64,000 bases of DNA, from contig NZ_QRHA01000002.1 in the NCBI RefSeq assembly GCF_003367475.1, positions 309,540-373,539 on the forward strand. Reading direction: 5' to 3'. The notes below the pieces were generated by a model. That model was not told the origin of the DNA. It ran no database searches and saw only the letters and a program-made list of their open reading frames with translations. The DNA comes from Alteromonas aestuariivivens. Its GTDB lineage: Bacteria; Pseudomonadota; Gammaproteobacteria; Enterobacterales; Alteromonadaceae. A program made the position numbers and the translations under genes. Positions 1 through 7,702 of the stretch are shown here, piece after piece. The number at the start of each line of letters is the position of its first letter. Position 1 is the stretch's first letter.

Positions 1-804
1 CTGGTGTTGAACGACGGCTCCACTGATGACTCAATTGATCAGATAAAAGACATCTCCGATCCCCGAATGCGTGTTTTCAGCCGTGAAAACCGAGGTCTGA
101 TTGCCACATTGAATGAGGGGGTGAGACTCAGTCGCAGCCACTATATCGCAAGAATGGATGCGGATGACATCGCTTATCCCACGAGATTGGAGCGACAACT
201 GGCCTATTTGGAGCAACACCCCAAGTGCGCAATATGCTGTACTGCAGTTGATCGGATTGACGTGGAGGGAAAGTTGTTGCAGCGGGAGAAATTGCGCCGG
301 GATACGCCAATTTTCCCGGAGGATTTGGTATTCGGCTGCCCGATTTGCCACCCAACAGTGATGTTTAATGTGGGGGTTATCGGCCGGACCCGGTTGTTTT
401 ACGACCCCGAGTACAAAAATGCCGAAGACTTTGAATTATGGTGCAGGCTGTTACGACAATACAGAGGCGTAAAGTTGGCGCAACCGTTGCTGGGCTATCG
501 CATTCATGAGGGCAGCATAACGTCTCAGTTTTCGGGCTCGCAACGCAGTAAAGGTATTCAGGCGCTGCTTTCCCAGGTGTTCTTCAAGCCGAACAGTCAA
601 AGCCTGAAGCAGCGTCTGGACATCGTGTATCGCACCAATCTGACTTCCTATGGAGTTATCGATTTCCTGAGCAGCAATCTCTATCTGTTGGTGTATGCCA
701 TGGTGCACCCGGAACTCAGTTTTTTCAGACAGAGTTTAAGTTCCATTCGGATGATTAGGGTTCGCTTACTCAGTATCTTCAAAAAGCAAAGAGTGAGAGC
801 GTGA
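1..804 (+). CDS. Family 2 glycosyltransferase, 5' end outside window
   Basis: The frame is open at base 1, so the N-terminal strand of the GT-A fold is missing. The visible part starts at VLNDGSTDDS, the conserved early motif of GT2 enzymes that binds the sugar nucleotide. The metal-binding DxD region follows about 40 residues later (RMDADDIAYPTRLERQ), then NAEDFELWCRL, the ED-containing catalytic/acceptor segment. It probably transfers one sugar to a lipid-linked exopolysaccharide intermediate on the cytoplasmic side of the inner membrane. Its stop overlaps the start of the next gene, a sulfotransferase, so the two are co-translated and likely act on the same polymer. Donor and acceptor cannot be told from sequence. 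Confidence 0.9.
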   Translation: MVLNDGSTDDSIDQIKDISDPRMRVFSRENRGLIATLNEGVRLSRSHYIARMDADDIAYPTRLERQLAYLEQHPKCAICCTAVDRIDVEGKLLQREKLRRDTPIFPEDLVFGCPICHPTVMFNVGVIGRTRLFYDPEYKNAEDFELWCRLLRQYRGVKLAQPLLGYRIHEGSITSQFSGSQRSKGIQALLSQVFFKPNSQSLKQRLDIVYRTNLTSYGVIDFLSSNLYLLVYAMVHPELSFFRQSLSSIRMIRVRLLSIFKKQRVRA

Positions 805-1775
805 TGCCAAAGAAAGTGCCATTGTTGAAAAGGATCAGGCAAATTTGTTCGAATAAACTGTGTCTCCTCAATCAGCGATATCGCAACGTTTACTGGCTTT
901 TGGGGGATGGCCGCAGTGGCACAACCTGGATTGCGAGTCTGCTCAACAGTGACCAGCGCTTGAGGGAGATGTTTGAACCATTCCATCCCTGGGAAGTGCG
1001 GGAGGCTGCTCAATTTTCCGCCAATATGTATGTCCGGCCGTGCGCGTCTTACCCCGAACTGCGCCACTTTTGTCAGCAGACATTCGAAGGCAAAATCAGC
1101 TCCTCGTGGATAGACAAAGACAATCATCGGCTTTTGTACGACGGATTGCTGGTAAAAGACATCTTCGCCAACCTGATGGCAAGCTGGGCGTGTCGCCAGT
1201 TTGACTTCGTGAAACCGGTGCTGTTGGTTCGTAACCCGCTGGCTGTCGCCGCATCAAAGAATAAAACCCGCCACTGGCACTGGCAGTCGTCTACGCTGGA
1301 GTTTTTCGCTGATGAAAAGCTGGTGGAAGACTATCTGAGACCTTTCGAAGCGTTGGCTGAACACGTACACAAAAAGCACGACTACTTTCTGACTCAGGTA
1401 TTCAATTGGTGTGTGATTCATTTTGTGTTGTTTCAACAGCTGGATTTTGAGCGTGTGCCAGTGATTTTTTACGAAGACGTGTACTTGAATCCACACCAAC
1501 AGATATCGCGCCTGAGAGAACAGCTGGGCATGCCTGACAGTCAGGTAGATAATGAACTGATTACCAGGGCTTCAAGGGTTTCCTTTGGTGCCAGTGCAAT
1601 ACTGAATAATCAGCATCCTTTGGTTTACTGGCGTTCTCAGGTTTCCGAAATGCAAATGGTAATGTCCAAAACCATTCTGTATGAATTTGGACTGCAGCAG
1701 GTTTATCCCGACTTGATTTTGCCGGGAGAAACTCCCTGGGCCAGTTTTGATACCAGGCGGGAGGTTTGCGGATGA
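804..1775 (+). CDS. Sulfotransferase of the polysaccharide locus
   Basis: About 323 residues. Near residue 35 it has LLGDGRSGTTWIASLL, a 5'-phosphosulfate-binding loop typical of PAPS-dependent sulfotransferases, and later VLLVRNPLAVAASK, which fits the 3'-phosphate-binding region with its Arg and Ser. It should move sulfate from PAPS to a sugar hydroxyl, in the cytoplasm since no signal peptide is visible. ATG at 804 overlaps the upstream stop as TGATG; a GTG at 801 is also in frame. The next gene begins inside this one's stop (ATGA), so the three genes form a coupled unit. Sugar and position sulfated are unknown. Confidence 0.85.
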   Translation: MPKKVPLLKRIRQICSNKLCLLNQRYRNVYWLLGDGRSGTTWIASLLNSDQRLREMFEPFHPWEVREAAQFSANMYVRPCASYPELRHFCQQTFEGKISSSWIDKDNHRLLYDGLLVKDIFANLMASWACRQFDFVKPVLLVRNPLAVAASKNKTRHWHWQSSTLEFFADEKLVEDYLRPFEALAEHVHKKHDYFLTQVFNWCVIHFVLFQQLDFERVPVIFYEDVYLNPHQQISRLREQLGMPDSQVDNELITRASRVSFGASAILNNQHPLVYWRSQVSEMQMVMSKTILYEFGLQQVYPDLILPGETPWASFDTRREVCG

Positions 1776-2725
1776 CCAGCTGGTCGGAGACACTGCAGAG
1801 AAAGTGGGATGGTGTTCTGCTTCGGGGCCTGAATCTGGCCAGTCAGTTGAGTCGCCGGCGATTTGTGCCCAATAGTGTGCTGCTGATGTCCTATCCCCGA
1901 AGTGGTTCTTCCTGGGTAGGGAAGGTACTTGCGACGTCAGAACAATTTGCCTATCTGCGGGAACCCGTGACCCAGCCTTACCTGAAAGTGCATCGGGGTG
2001 TGCATGCGCTGGTGGATCCCAAATCCGATCCATACACGCTGCGGGTATATAGCCGGCTTGCAGAGCAGGCTTTTAGCGGAGTTCCAAGTACCCATTACGG
2101 TGTGGTTGATAACAAGAAGGATTTTTGGCCCTTCTTTTATTCAACGGCTGCAGACACTTTGCTAATCAAAGAGGTCAATCCCCGTGCAATACCCCTCTTT
2201 TGCGAAAACTATCAGCCATTCGTCATTTTACTGATGCGACATCCTGCAGCGGTGGCCCTGAGTTTCAGTCAGAAAGGATGGCTCGAGAAATCAGATGCTC
2301 AGGCAAGCAATGATCTTAATCTGCATCTGGATAAATGGGGGAAATTTGGATTTGCTTACGGAGAGTGCCTGTACAGAGGGCAAAGCTATTTAGATAGGTA
2401 TCCGGCCCATTGCATTGTCAGATATGAAGATCTTGCCTTTCAACCTGAACGACAGTTTATGCAGTTGTTTGAAACCATTGGGGTTAACCCTCCGGCCAAT
2501 TATCATGAAGTCATAAAACGCTATTGTTTTGGGAGTATGAGTATGGAAAGCAGCTATCTGACACAGCGAAATTCCCGTCAGACTGCTGGTAAGTGGAAGC
2601 AGCAACTTTCTCAGAGCCAACTGGATTCGCTCAAGGAGGGGTATTTTCTGTCCAGCCTCAAAATGTACCGGGAACCGCAGGAATGGCAGTTGGAGCCAGG
2701 AAAGTATGCGACCCCGTTGGGATAG
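1772..2725 (+). CDS. Second sulfotransferase of the polysaccharide locus
   Basis: About 317 residues. The N-terminal third contains LLMSYPRSGSSWVGKVL, a P-loop-like 5'-phosphosulfate motif, and the middle has VILLMRHPAAVALSF, the 3'-phosphate-binding type segment. I chose ATG 1772 because it overlaps the previous stop (ATGA) and has GGGAGG 8 bases upstream; an in-frame TTG lies at 1766. It is diverged from the preceding sulfotransferase, so it probably modifies a different hydroxyl or sugar of the same repeat unit. It ends 22 bases from the 3' end of the convergent flippase gene. The substrate is unknown. Confidence 0.83.
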   Translation: MTSWSETLQRKWDGVLLRGLNLASQLSRRRFVPNSVLLMSYPRSGSSWVGKVLATSEQFAYLREPVTQPYLKVHRGVHALVDPKSDPYTLRVYSRLAEQAFSGVPSTHYGVVDNKKDFWPFFYSTAADTLLIKEVNPRAIPLFCENYQPFVILLMRHPAAVALSFSQKGWLEKSDAQASNDLNLHLDKWGKFGFAYGECLYRGQSYLDRYPAHCIVRYEDLAFQPERQFMQLFETIGVNPPANYHEVIKRYCFGSMSMESSYLTQRNSRQTAGKWKQQLSQSQLDSLKEGYFLSSLKMYREPQEWQLEPGKYATPLG

Positions 2726-2747
2726 TTGCGCGCAGTAGTATACGTAA

Positions 2748-4211
2748 TCAGGATTTGCGTTTAAGGGCTTTGAACTCACTCAGGGTATTGATGACCCGCT
2801 GGCGGAAAAACAAAGCCAGCAAGCCTGTGTACAGTATTGCACCCAGTAATATCAGCATGACCATTTCCAGCAGCCTATTTTCAACATTAAGCACATGAGA
2901 CAGACCGTTAAGCCGTTCCGTTGCCAGAACCAGGGCAAACATGACAGCACCCGAAAAAGAATACGGCCATGTATGTCGGAAAGAATCCCTGAAGGTAATT
3001 GGCAGATGTTGGTTTACCAGCTTGAAACGAATTTGAATGGTGATGTAAGTGGCCAGAACGGTTGATGTAAAAACTGCGGTTACCCCATAACCAAGCAATA
3101 CCATCAGGATTGGCAGCGCCGTGTTGGCGCACAGCGAAATGATATTGAGACGAAATGCGGGGCGGGCGTGCCCCTGTGAAATGAGTAAATTTGTCAGATA
3201 CCAGCCCAGAACAGAATTGGGTACAGTTAACGCCAGTATGGAAATCAGGTGGGCACTGAAGGCCCATTTTTCACCGAAAAATATGTCCACAAACGGGTAT
3301 GAAATTGCCCCAATGCCAAAGATAACCGGCGTTACGAATAGGGCGGTCATACTGACAATCCGGAAATAGCTCTGGGCGAGGTTGGCTTCCGACACTCTCG
3401 ACAATCCCGCCAGTGCAATGCGGTTCAGAGGTTGCAAAGTAAAGTTGCTGATAACAGAAAACCCCTGTTTGGCGATGGATGCATACGCGTAAATACTGGG
3501 GCCCAGAGCGGCGGCAATAACGATGTTGGAGGTGCGCGCGGAAAAGAAATTGATTATCGCCATGCCCAGTAAAGGTTTGATAAAGCTCATCATTTCTTTT
3601 AGATCTGCCAGATCATGAACGCGGGTAACGTGAAAATCCGAGCGATAGATTGTCAAACTGGTACTTAACAGGGTGTGCGCGACCTTACCGTAGACAATCG
3701 CCCAGGCACCGGCACCCTGAAGCGCGGCAAATATCGAGATGGCGCCCCCAACTACAATGCCAGCAGATTCAAACAGGGCCAGTTGCTTGTTGAGAAACTC
3801 CCGTTCCATTTTTGCCCTGTGTACCAGTCGAAATCCGTTGCATACCGGGATAACGGCAAGCGCCGCAAGAAGATAGCAGGCAGTGGGGGAATAAAAGTAA
3901 TAGACCAGAGGGCAGCCAACGAGCAGAAGTATCAGAGTGATGGCCCCGGAAATGCCCAAAAGCAACCAGTAGGCCAATGCTGCGTAGCCCTGATCCCAGG
4001 TTTTACGCTGAATGAGATTTTGGTTTACCCCGGAGGTCACAAAGACACTGCAAAACTCGACTATAAGCATGCATATGGCGACCAGGCCGAATTCTTCCAC
4101 TTCAAGAAGCTGGGCCATAATGGCATAGACTGCGAAATTGATGAGTTGTGTGAATCCGTTCGAAAAAAGATTAAAAAAAGCGCCGGATAATGTTTTTGCC
4201 CTGAGTGACAT
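2748..4211 (-). CDS. Wzx-type polysaccharide flippase
   Basis: 487 residues, almost entirely hydrophobic helices (about 12 to 14 predictable), with the N-terminal pattern LRAKTLSGAFFNLFSN followed by a membrane segment. This matches the oligosaccharide flippase branch of the MOP superfamily. Such proteins move undecaprenyl-linked repeat units across the inner membrane before polymerisation by Wzy. It is transcribed leftward, against the sulfotransferases and glycosyltransferases on both sides, and shares the AT-rich 244-base gap 4212-4455 with the divergent gene at 4456. No polymerase (Wzy) or export (Wza/Wzc) gene is seen here; they presumably lie to the left of the window. Confidence 0.85.
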   Translation of the reverse strand: MSLRAKTLSGAFFNLFSNGFTQLINFAVYAIMAQLLEVEEFGLVAICMLIVEFCSVFVTSGVNQNLIQRKTWDQGYAALAYWLLLGISGAITLILLLVGCPLVYYFYSPTACYLLAALAVIPVCNGFRLVHRAKMEREFLNKQLALFESAGIVVGGAISIFAALQGAGAWAIVYGKVAHTLLSTSLTIYRSDFHVTRVHDLADLKEMMSFIKPLLGMAIINFFSARTSNIVIAAALGPSIYAYASIAKQGFSVISNFTLQPLNRIALAGLSRVSEANLAQSYFRIVSMTALFVTPVIFGIGAISYPFVDIFFGEKWAFSAHLISILALTVPNSVLGWYLTNLLISQGHARPAFRLNIISLCANTALPILMVLLGYGVTAVFTSTVLATYITIQIRFKLVNQHLPITFRDSFRHTWPYSFSGAVMFALVLATERLNGLSHVLNVENRLLEMVMLILLGAILYTGLLALFFRQRVINTLSEFKALKRKS

Positions 4212-4455
4212 TTTCCCTCTGTTCTGCTAGATTTGTTTAACCACGCCCTGTTTTTCGCATTAACTCACGCTTAAGGGTTCCAGTAAAGAATCTCGAATTC
4301 AAAACTTTATTTTTTCAAACTGCAAATCTTGTTTTGGTTAAATTTAAAGCCCAGTTTAATGTCTCAGTGGTTTTTACTATTTTAGTATGAATTGGGCTAA
4401 AATTTGCTTGGGATTTGGTAATTATTTTTAAATTATCCTCAAGGAAATATTTGTA

Positions 4456-5232
4456 ATGACTGAGAGCCTTTTTTATTTTCTTTCCAAACCATCGCTCTGG
4501 TTCTCTTCGCAAAAAAGAATAATTCTGCTTAGCCATATGCGCAGTCGCTCTTCTGTTCTTTCGCACATTGTCGGTTCCAGTCCCCACATCAGCGGTTACA
4601 GCGAGTTGAGCATTTCCTACGCGAAATATTCCGGGTTGCTAAAGCAAAAACTGGTGTTGTCAAAAGATGATGCTGCGTTTGATAAAAAGGCCTTTCTGTT
4701 TGACAAAATATTGCACAACGCCTTTGATTTTGACGGAGTAAGGTATCTAAACGGGTCCCGGTGCAAAAACCTGATCATGTTGCGCGATCCGGAATCCACC
4801 ATCAGAAGCATTGTCACAATGGGCAGGAAAAACGGCAATCCGAAGTACTCCAATGTGGAATGGGCAGTGCACTACTACACAGAAAGGGTGACCAAGCTGG
4901 TTGAGATTGGAAGTCAGCTGAACGAATTTTTCTTTATCGAATCAGACCGAATCGTTGATGATACAGAGGCATTGCTGCATGAGCTTTCCGGCTTTATCGG
5001 CCTGCCGTCAGCATTGTCATCAGAATATCGGCAATTCAGTCGAACAGGGCAGAGACGTAGTGGGGATACTTCCGTACATATCCACGCAGGCAGGGTGGTC
5101 AGGACGACAACCAATGAGCACCTAACCCTGCCGAAAGGGGCCCTTGCCAGTGCGCGTATGGTTCACCGGCAGGCCATAAACCGGTTGTCCAGAGCTGCCT
5201 GCAATGGAAATCTGCAAACGGTCGCAGTGTAA
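4456..5232 (+). CDS. Third sulfotransferase-like P-loop protein
   Basis: 258 residues. RIILLSHMRSRSSVLSHIV near residue 21 is the 5'-phosphosulfate-loop equivalent, and LIMLRDPESTIRSIV near residue 98 the 3'-phosphate segment; both match the shorter bacterial sulfotransferase families. Start ATG 4456 follows AAGGAA. It opens the rightward pair with the glycosyltransferase at 5272 (39-base gap) and faces away from the flippase gene. A third sulfotransferase argues for a heavily or multiply sulfated polymer. The loop has Arg-Ser-Arg-Ser-Ser rather than the usual Gly-Thr-Thr, so activity is less sure than for the two upstream enzymes. Confidence 0.75.
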   Translation: MTESLFYFLSKPSLWFSSQKRIILLSHMRSRSSVLSHIVGSSPHISGYSELSISYAKYSGLLKQKLVLSKDDAAFDKKAFLFDKILHNAFDFDGVRYLNGSRCKNLIMLRDPESTIRSIVTMGRKNGNPKYSNVEWAVHYYTERVTKLVEIGSQLNEFFFIESDRIVDDTEALLHELSGFIGLPSALSSEYRQFSRTGQRRSGDTSVHIHAGRVVRTTTNEHLTLPKGALASARMVHRQAINRLSRAACNGNLQTVAV

Positions 5233-5271
5233 ACCCGTTTACCACTGACTTTACAGACAAGGAATTCCTCC

Positions 5272-6480
5272 ATGAATACCTCCGTAACGTTAACTTCGGT
5301 TTCTTCTGCTGTGACAAGTTCCGTCGCCCGGCCCCGGGTGCTGTTTATCATCAATTCAATTGGATACGGTGGTGCCGAACGGGCTCTGGTAAACATTCTC
5401 AGCGAACCGCATTACGCAGAGCGCTACGACATCCACGTAGTTTTGCTGGATGCTGAGCCCAGAGTCAGAAGTCTGCCCGCGCATGTTCAGGTTCATGAGC
5501 TCAACAGTCAGCGAAGACTGGTTCGCAGTATTCTGAATTTGCGCCACCTGGTTATGCGGCTTCAACCCCAGATTTGTGTGAGTTTTCTGGTACGGGCAAA
5601 TGTGTGTAATGTACTTTTAAGCAAATGGTGTGGAAGTTTTCCAGCGATTATCTGTGAACGTATGCATCTGGACAGTCACCTGGACAGCCAGTTCGAAGGC
5701 ACCAAGCGGAAAGCAGCCAAATGGCTACCCAGAAAACTCTACCACCATGCAGCCTGTGTTCTGGGTGTTTCCACTGGGGTAACCTGGGATTTGGTGACGA
5801 ATTTCAATGTTCCGCAAGCGAAAGCCAGAACCATTTTCAACCCCTACAATTTTGATTTCATCAAACAGCAGGCGGCGTTGCCGTGTGAAACGAATCTGCC
5901 AGACAGGTTTATCGTCAGTGTGGGGCGTTTGACCAAAAGTAAAAACTTCCATTGCCTGATTGACGCTTATTTGGCTTCGGAAGAAACCGCAGCGCTGGTG
6001 ATCCTGGGAACCGGGGAGCTGGAAAATGAGTTGAAAGATTACATCGGCCAGCTTGGGGTGGAGCACCGGATACACATGTTGGGGTATGCGAGCAACCCCT
6101 TCGCAGTGGTAGGGCGCGCGGAATATTTTGTCAGTGCGTCGAGAAATGAGGGGTTCCCCAATGCAATGCTGGAAGCCATGGTTTTGGGGCGCCCGATACT
6201 GATGTCAGACTGTCCTTCCGGGCCAGCCGAAATTCTGCAGGAAGATGTCAGTTTTAAAGCCACCCGCCTGACTGAAGGGCGTTATGGCCTTTTGGTTCCC
6301 ATGGATGACAGGCGTGAACTTACCCGTGGTATAAATCTTCTGCAAAATCTTGGAGTTCGTCAGCGTTACTCAAGGCTGGCGCAGCAACGAAGTCTTGATT
6401 TTGAGCTTTCCCGCGTTGCGGGGCAGTATTGGGATTGTATTCAGACAACTCTGGATGCCGCCGCTAACCCGCGTGAATAA
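5272..6480 (+). CDS. Family 4 glycosyltransferase (GT-B fold)
   Basis: 402 residues. The N-terminal domain opens with VLFIINSIGYGGAERALVNIL, the glycine-rich acceptor-side motif. The donor-side domain has VSVGRLTKSKNFHCLIDAY and SRNEGFPNAMLEAMVLGRPI, the E-x7-E element that binds the nucleotide sugar in GT4 retaining enzymes. It should add one sugar to the lipid-linked repeat unit on the cytoplasmic face. The 3' end overlaps the last 17 bases of the convergent glycosyltransferase at 6464, so neither gene has a separate terminator between them. Sugar specificity cannot be read. Confidence 0.9.
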   Translation: MNTSVTLTSVSSAVTSSVARPRVLFIINSIGYGGAERALVNILSEPHYAERYDIHVVLLDAEPRVRSLPAHVQVHELNSQRRLVRSILNLRHLVMRLQPQICVSFLVRANVCNVLLSKWCGSFPAIICERMHLDSHLDSQFEGTKRKAAKWLPRKLYHHAACVLGVSTGVTWDLVTNFNVPQAKARTIFNPYNFDFIKQQAALPCETNLPDRFIVSVGRLTKSKNFHCLIDAYLASEETAALVILGTGELENELKDYIGQLGVEHRIHMLGYASNPFAVVGRAEYFVSASRNEGFPNAMLEAMVLGRPILMSDCPSGPAEILQEDVSFKATRLTEGRYGLLVPMDDRRELTRGINLLQNLGVRQRYSRLAQQRSLDFELSRVAGQYWDCIQTTLDAAANPRE

Positions 6481-7582
6481 ACTCGCTAAATACCTGTTGA
6501 TGTTTGCTGGCATTGAGTTGCCAGGTATTGAGTTGCTGAAGCAGTGCCGCATCTTCACAGCGGTAACATTCAAAATCGTCAACCGAGAGTTTTTTCTCCA
6601 GCGCCAGTACATCGCCGGGCGGCGAATAGCATTGCTCGGGTAACAGGAATTCCCTGTGAGGAGGAATATCGGAAGCTACTATGGGAATGTTCGCCGAAAG
6701 GGCTTCCGCAACAACCAGGCAAAAACCTTCCATGTGAGACGGGTTGGCCAGCAATGCTGCATGAGCGTATAGTTCGGCGAGTTCCTGGCCGAATCTTGAA
6801 CCGGCAAAAATGATTTGGTCCGAGCTGTATTTGTTGAGCTCTTTGATGTACGCGGTTTGCACATAATTGCTGCCAACAATCACCAAATCCATGTCTTTTG
6901 GCCGGGCGTTGATGAAAGCCTCAATTAACTCATGAAAGGCTTTGGTTTCTTCCAGTCTGCCAACAGCAAGAATGTACCCTTTGCTGCGCAATTTGAGTTC
7001 ACTCAGCACCCGGGGATTGGGATCAATATTGTCGAATTCCAGTGAACCTGCATTTCTGATCACTATCCTCTTGTCGGTAAGAAAGGGGTAGCGCTTGTCC
7101 AGGTCCTGTTTTACCGCAGCACTGACACAAATGATTTTGTTGGCAAAAATGCACGTGAACAGCTCACCGACTTTGAGGATGGTGCGTGCCGACCAACTCC
7201 ATTTCGGCCGCAGATAGTCCTGCGAATGGTGAGTAACAATGGTTTTAAATAACAAGCCGCGGGATAGCCAGCTAAAAAAGCCGGGACCGATGCCATGCAG
7301 GTGAACCACTTTTGGGTGCAGTACGAGGCGGGCGTACAGCAAGGCGATAAAGGTATGTACAAAGGTTTCCAGGCCGGAGGCCTTCACCGAACGGATAACT
7401 CTGACATCAACCCCTTCGTAGGTGTAACGGCTGCTTTGGTCCACGGGCAGTCGGGACAATATGGTGACGGTCCATTTAGGCGACATTTTCTTTATGCGGG
7501 GGTACAACTCGCGGCAAATGGTCTCAATTCCGCCGACAAAAGTTGGGATCCCCCGGGTTCCAATAATGCAGATATCTGACAC
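6464..7582 (-). CDS. Family 4 glycosyltransferase with DUF1972-type N-terminus
   Basis: The N-terminal ICIIGTRGIPTFVGGIET is the signature of the DUF1972 acceptor domain found in many exopolysaccharide and rhamnosyl-type transferases. LAVGRLEETKAFHELIEAF and PSHMEGFCLVVAEALSANIP form the GT-B donor domain with its Glu pair. I placed the start at GTG 7582: an AGGA lies 7 bases upstream and the product begins directly at the first beta strand. TTG codons at 7588 and 7666 are in frame, but the longer version would add an unlike-family tail. The tail-to-tail overlap with the gene at 5272 is real, since both frames are intact to their stops. Confidence 0.88.
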   Translation of the reverse strand: MSDICIIGTRGIPTFVGGIETICRELYPRIKKMSPKWTVTILSRLPVDQSSRYTYEGVDVRVIRSVKASGLETFVHTFIALLYARLVLHPKVVHLHGIGPGFFSWLSRGLLFKTIVTHHSQDYLRPKWSWSARTILKVGELFTCIFANKIICVSAAVKQDLDKRYPFLTDKRIVIRNAGSLEFDNIDPNPRVLSELKLRSKGYILAVGRLEETKAFHELIEAFINARPKDMDLVIVGSNYVQTAYIKELNKYSSDQIIFAGSRFGQELAELYAHAALLANPSHMEGFCLVVAEALSANIPIVASDIPPHREFLLPEQCYSPPGDVLALEKKLSVDDFECYRCEDAALLQQLNTWQLNASKHQQVFSEFIHAG

Positions 7583-7702
7583 TTGCAATTCCTGTTTGAA
7601 AGTTGATGACCAAACTTCGATTGAACTACAACGCCCTGTGAAAACGACCTTAAAATTTGAATCCAAATAATGCGTTATTGACTCTGTCTTTACGGTTTTC
7701 TG

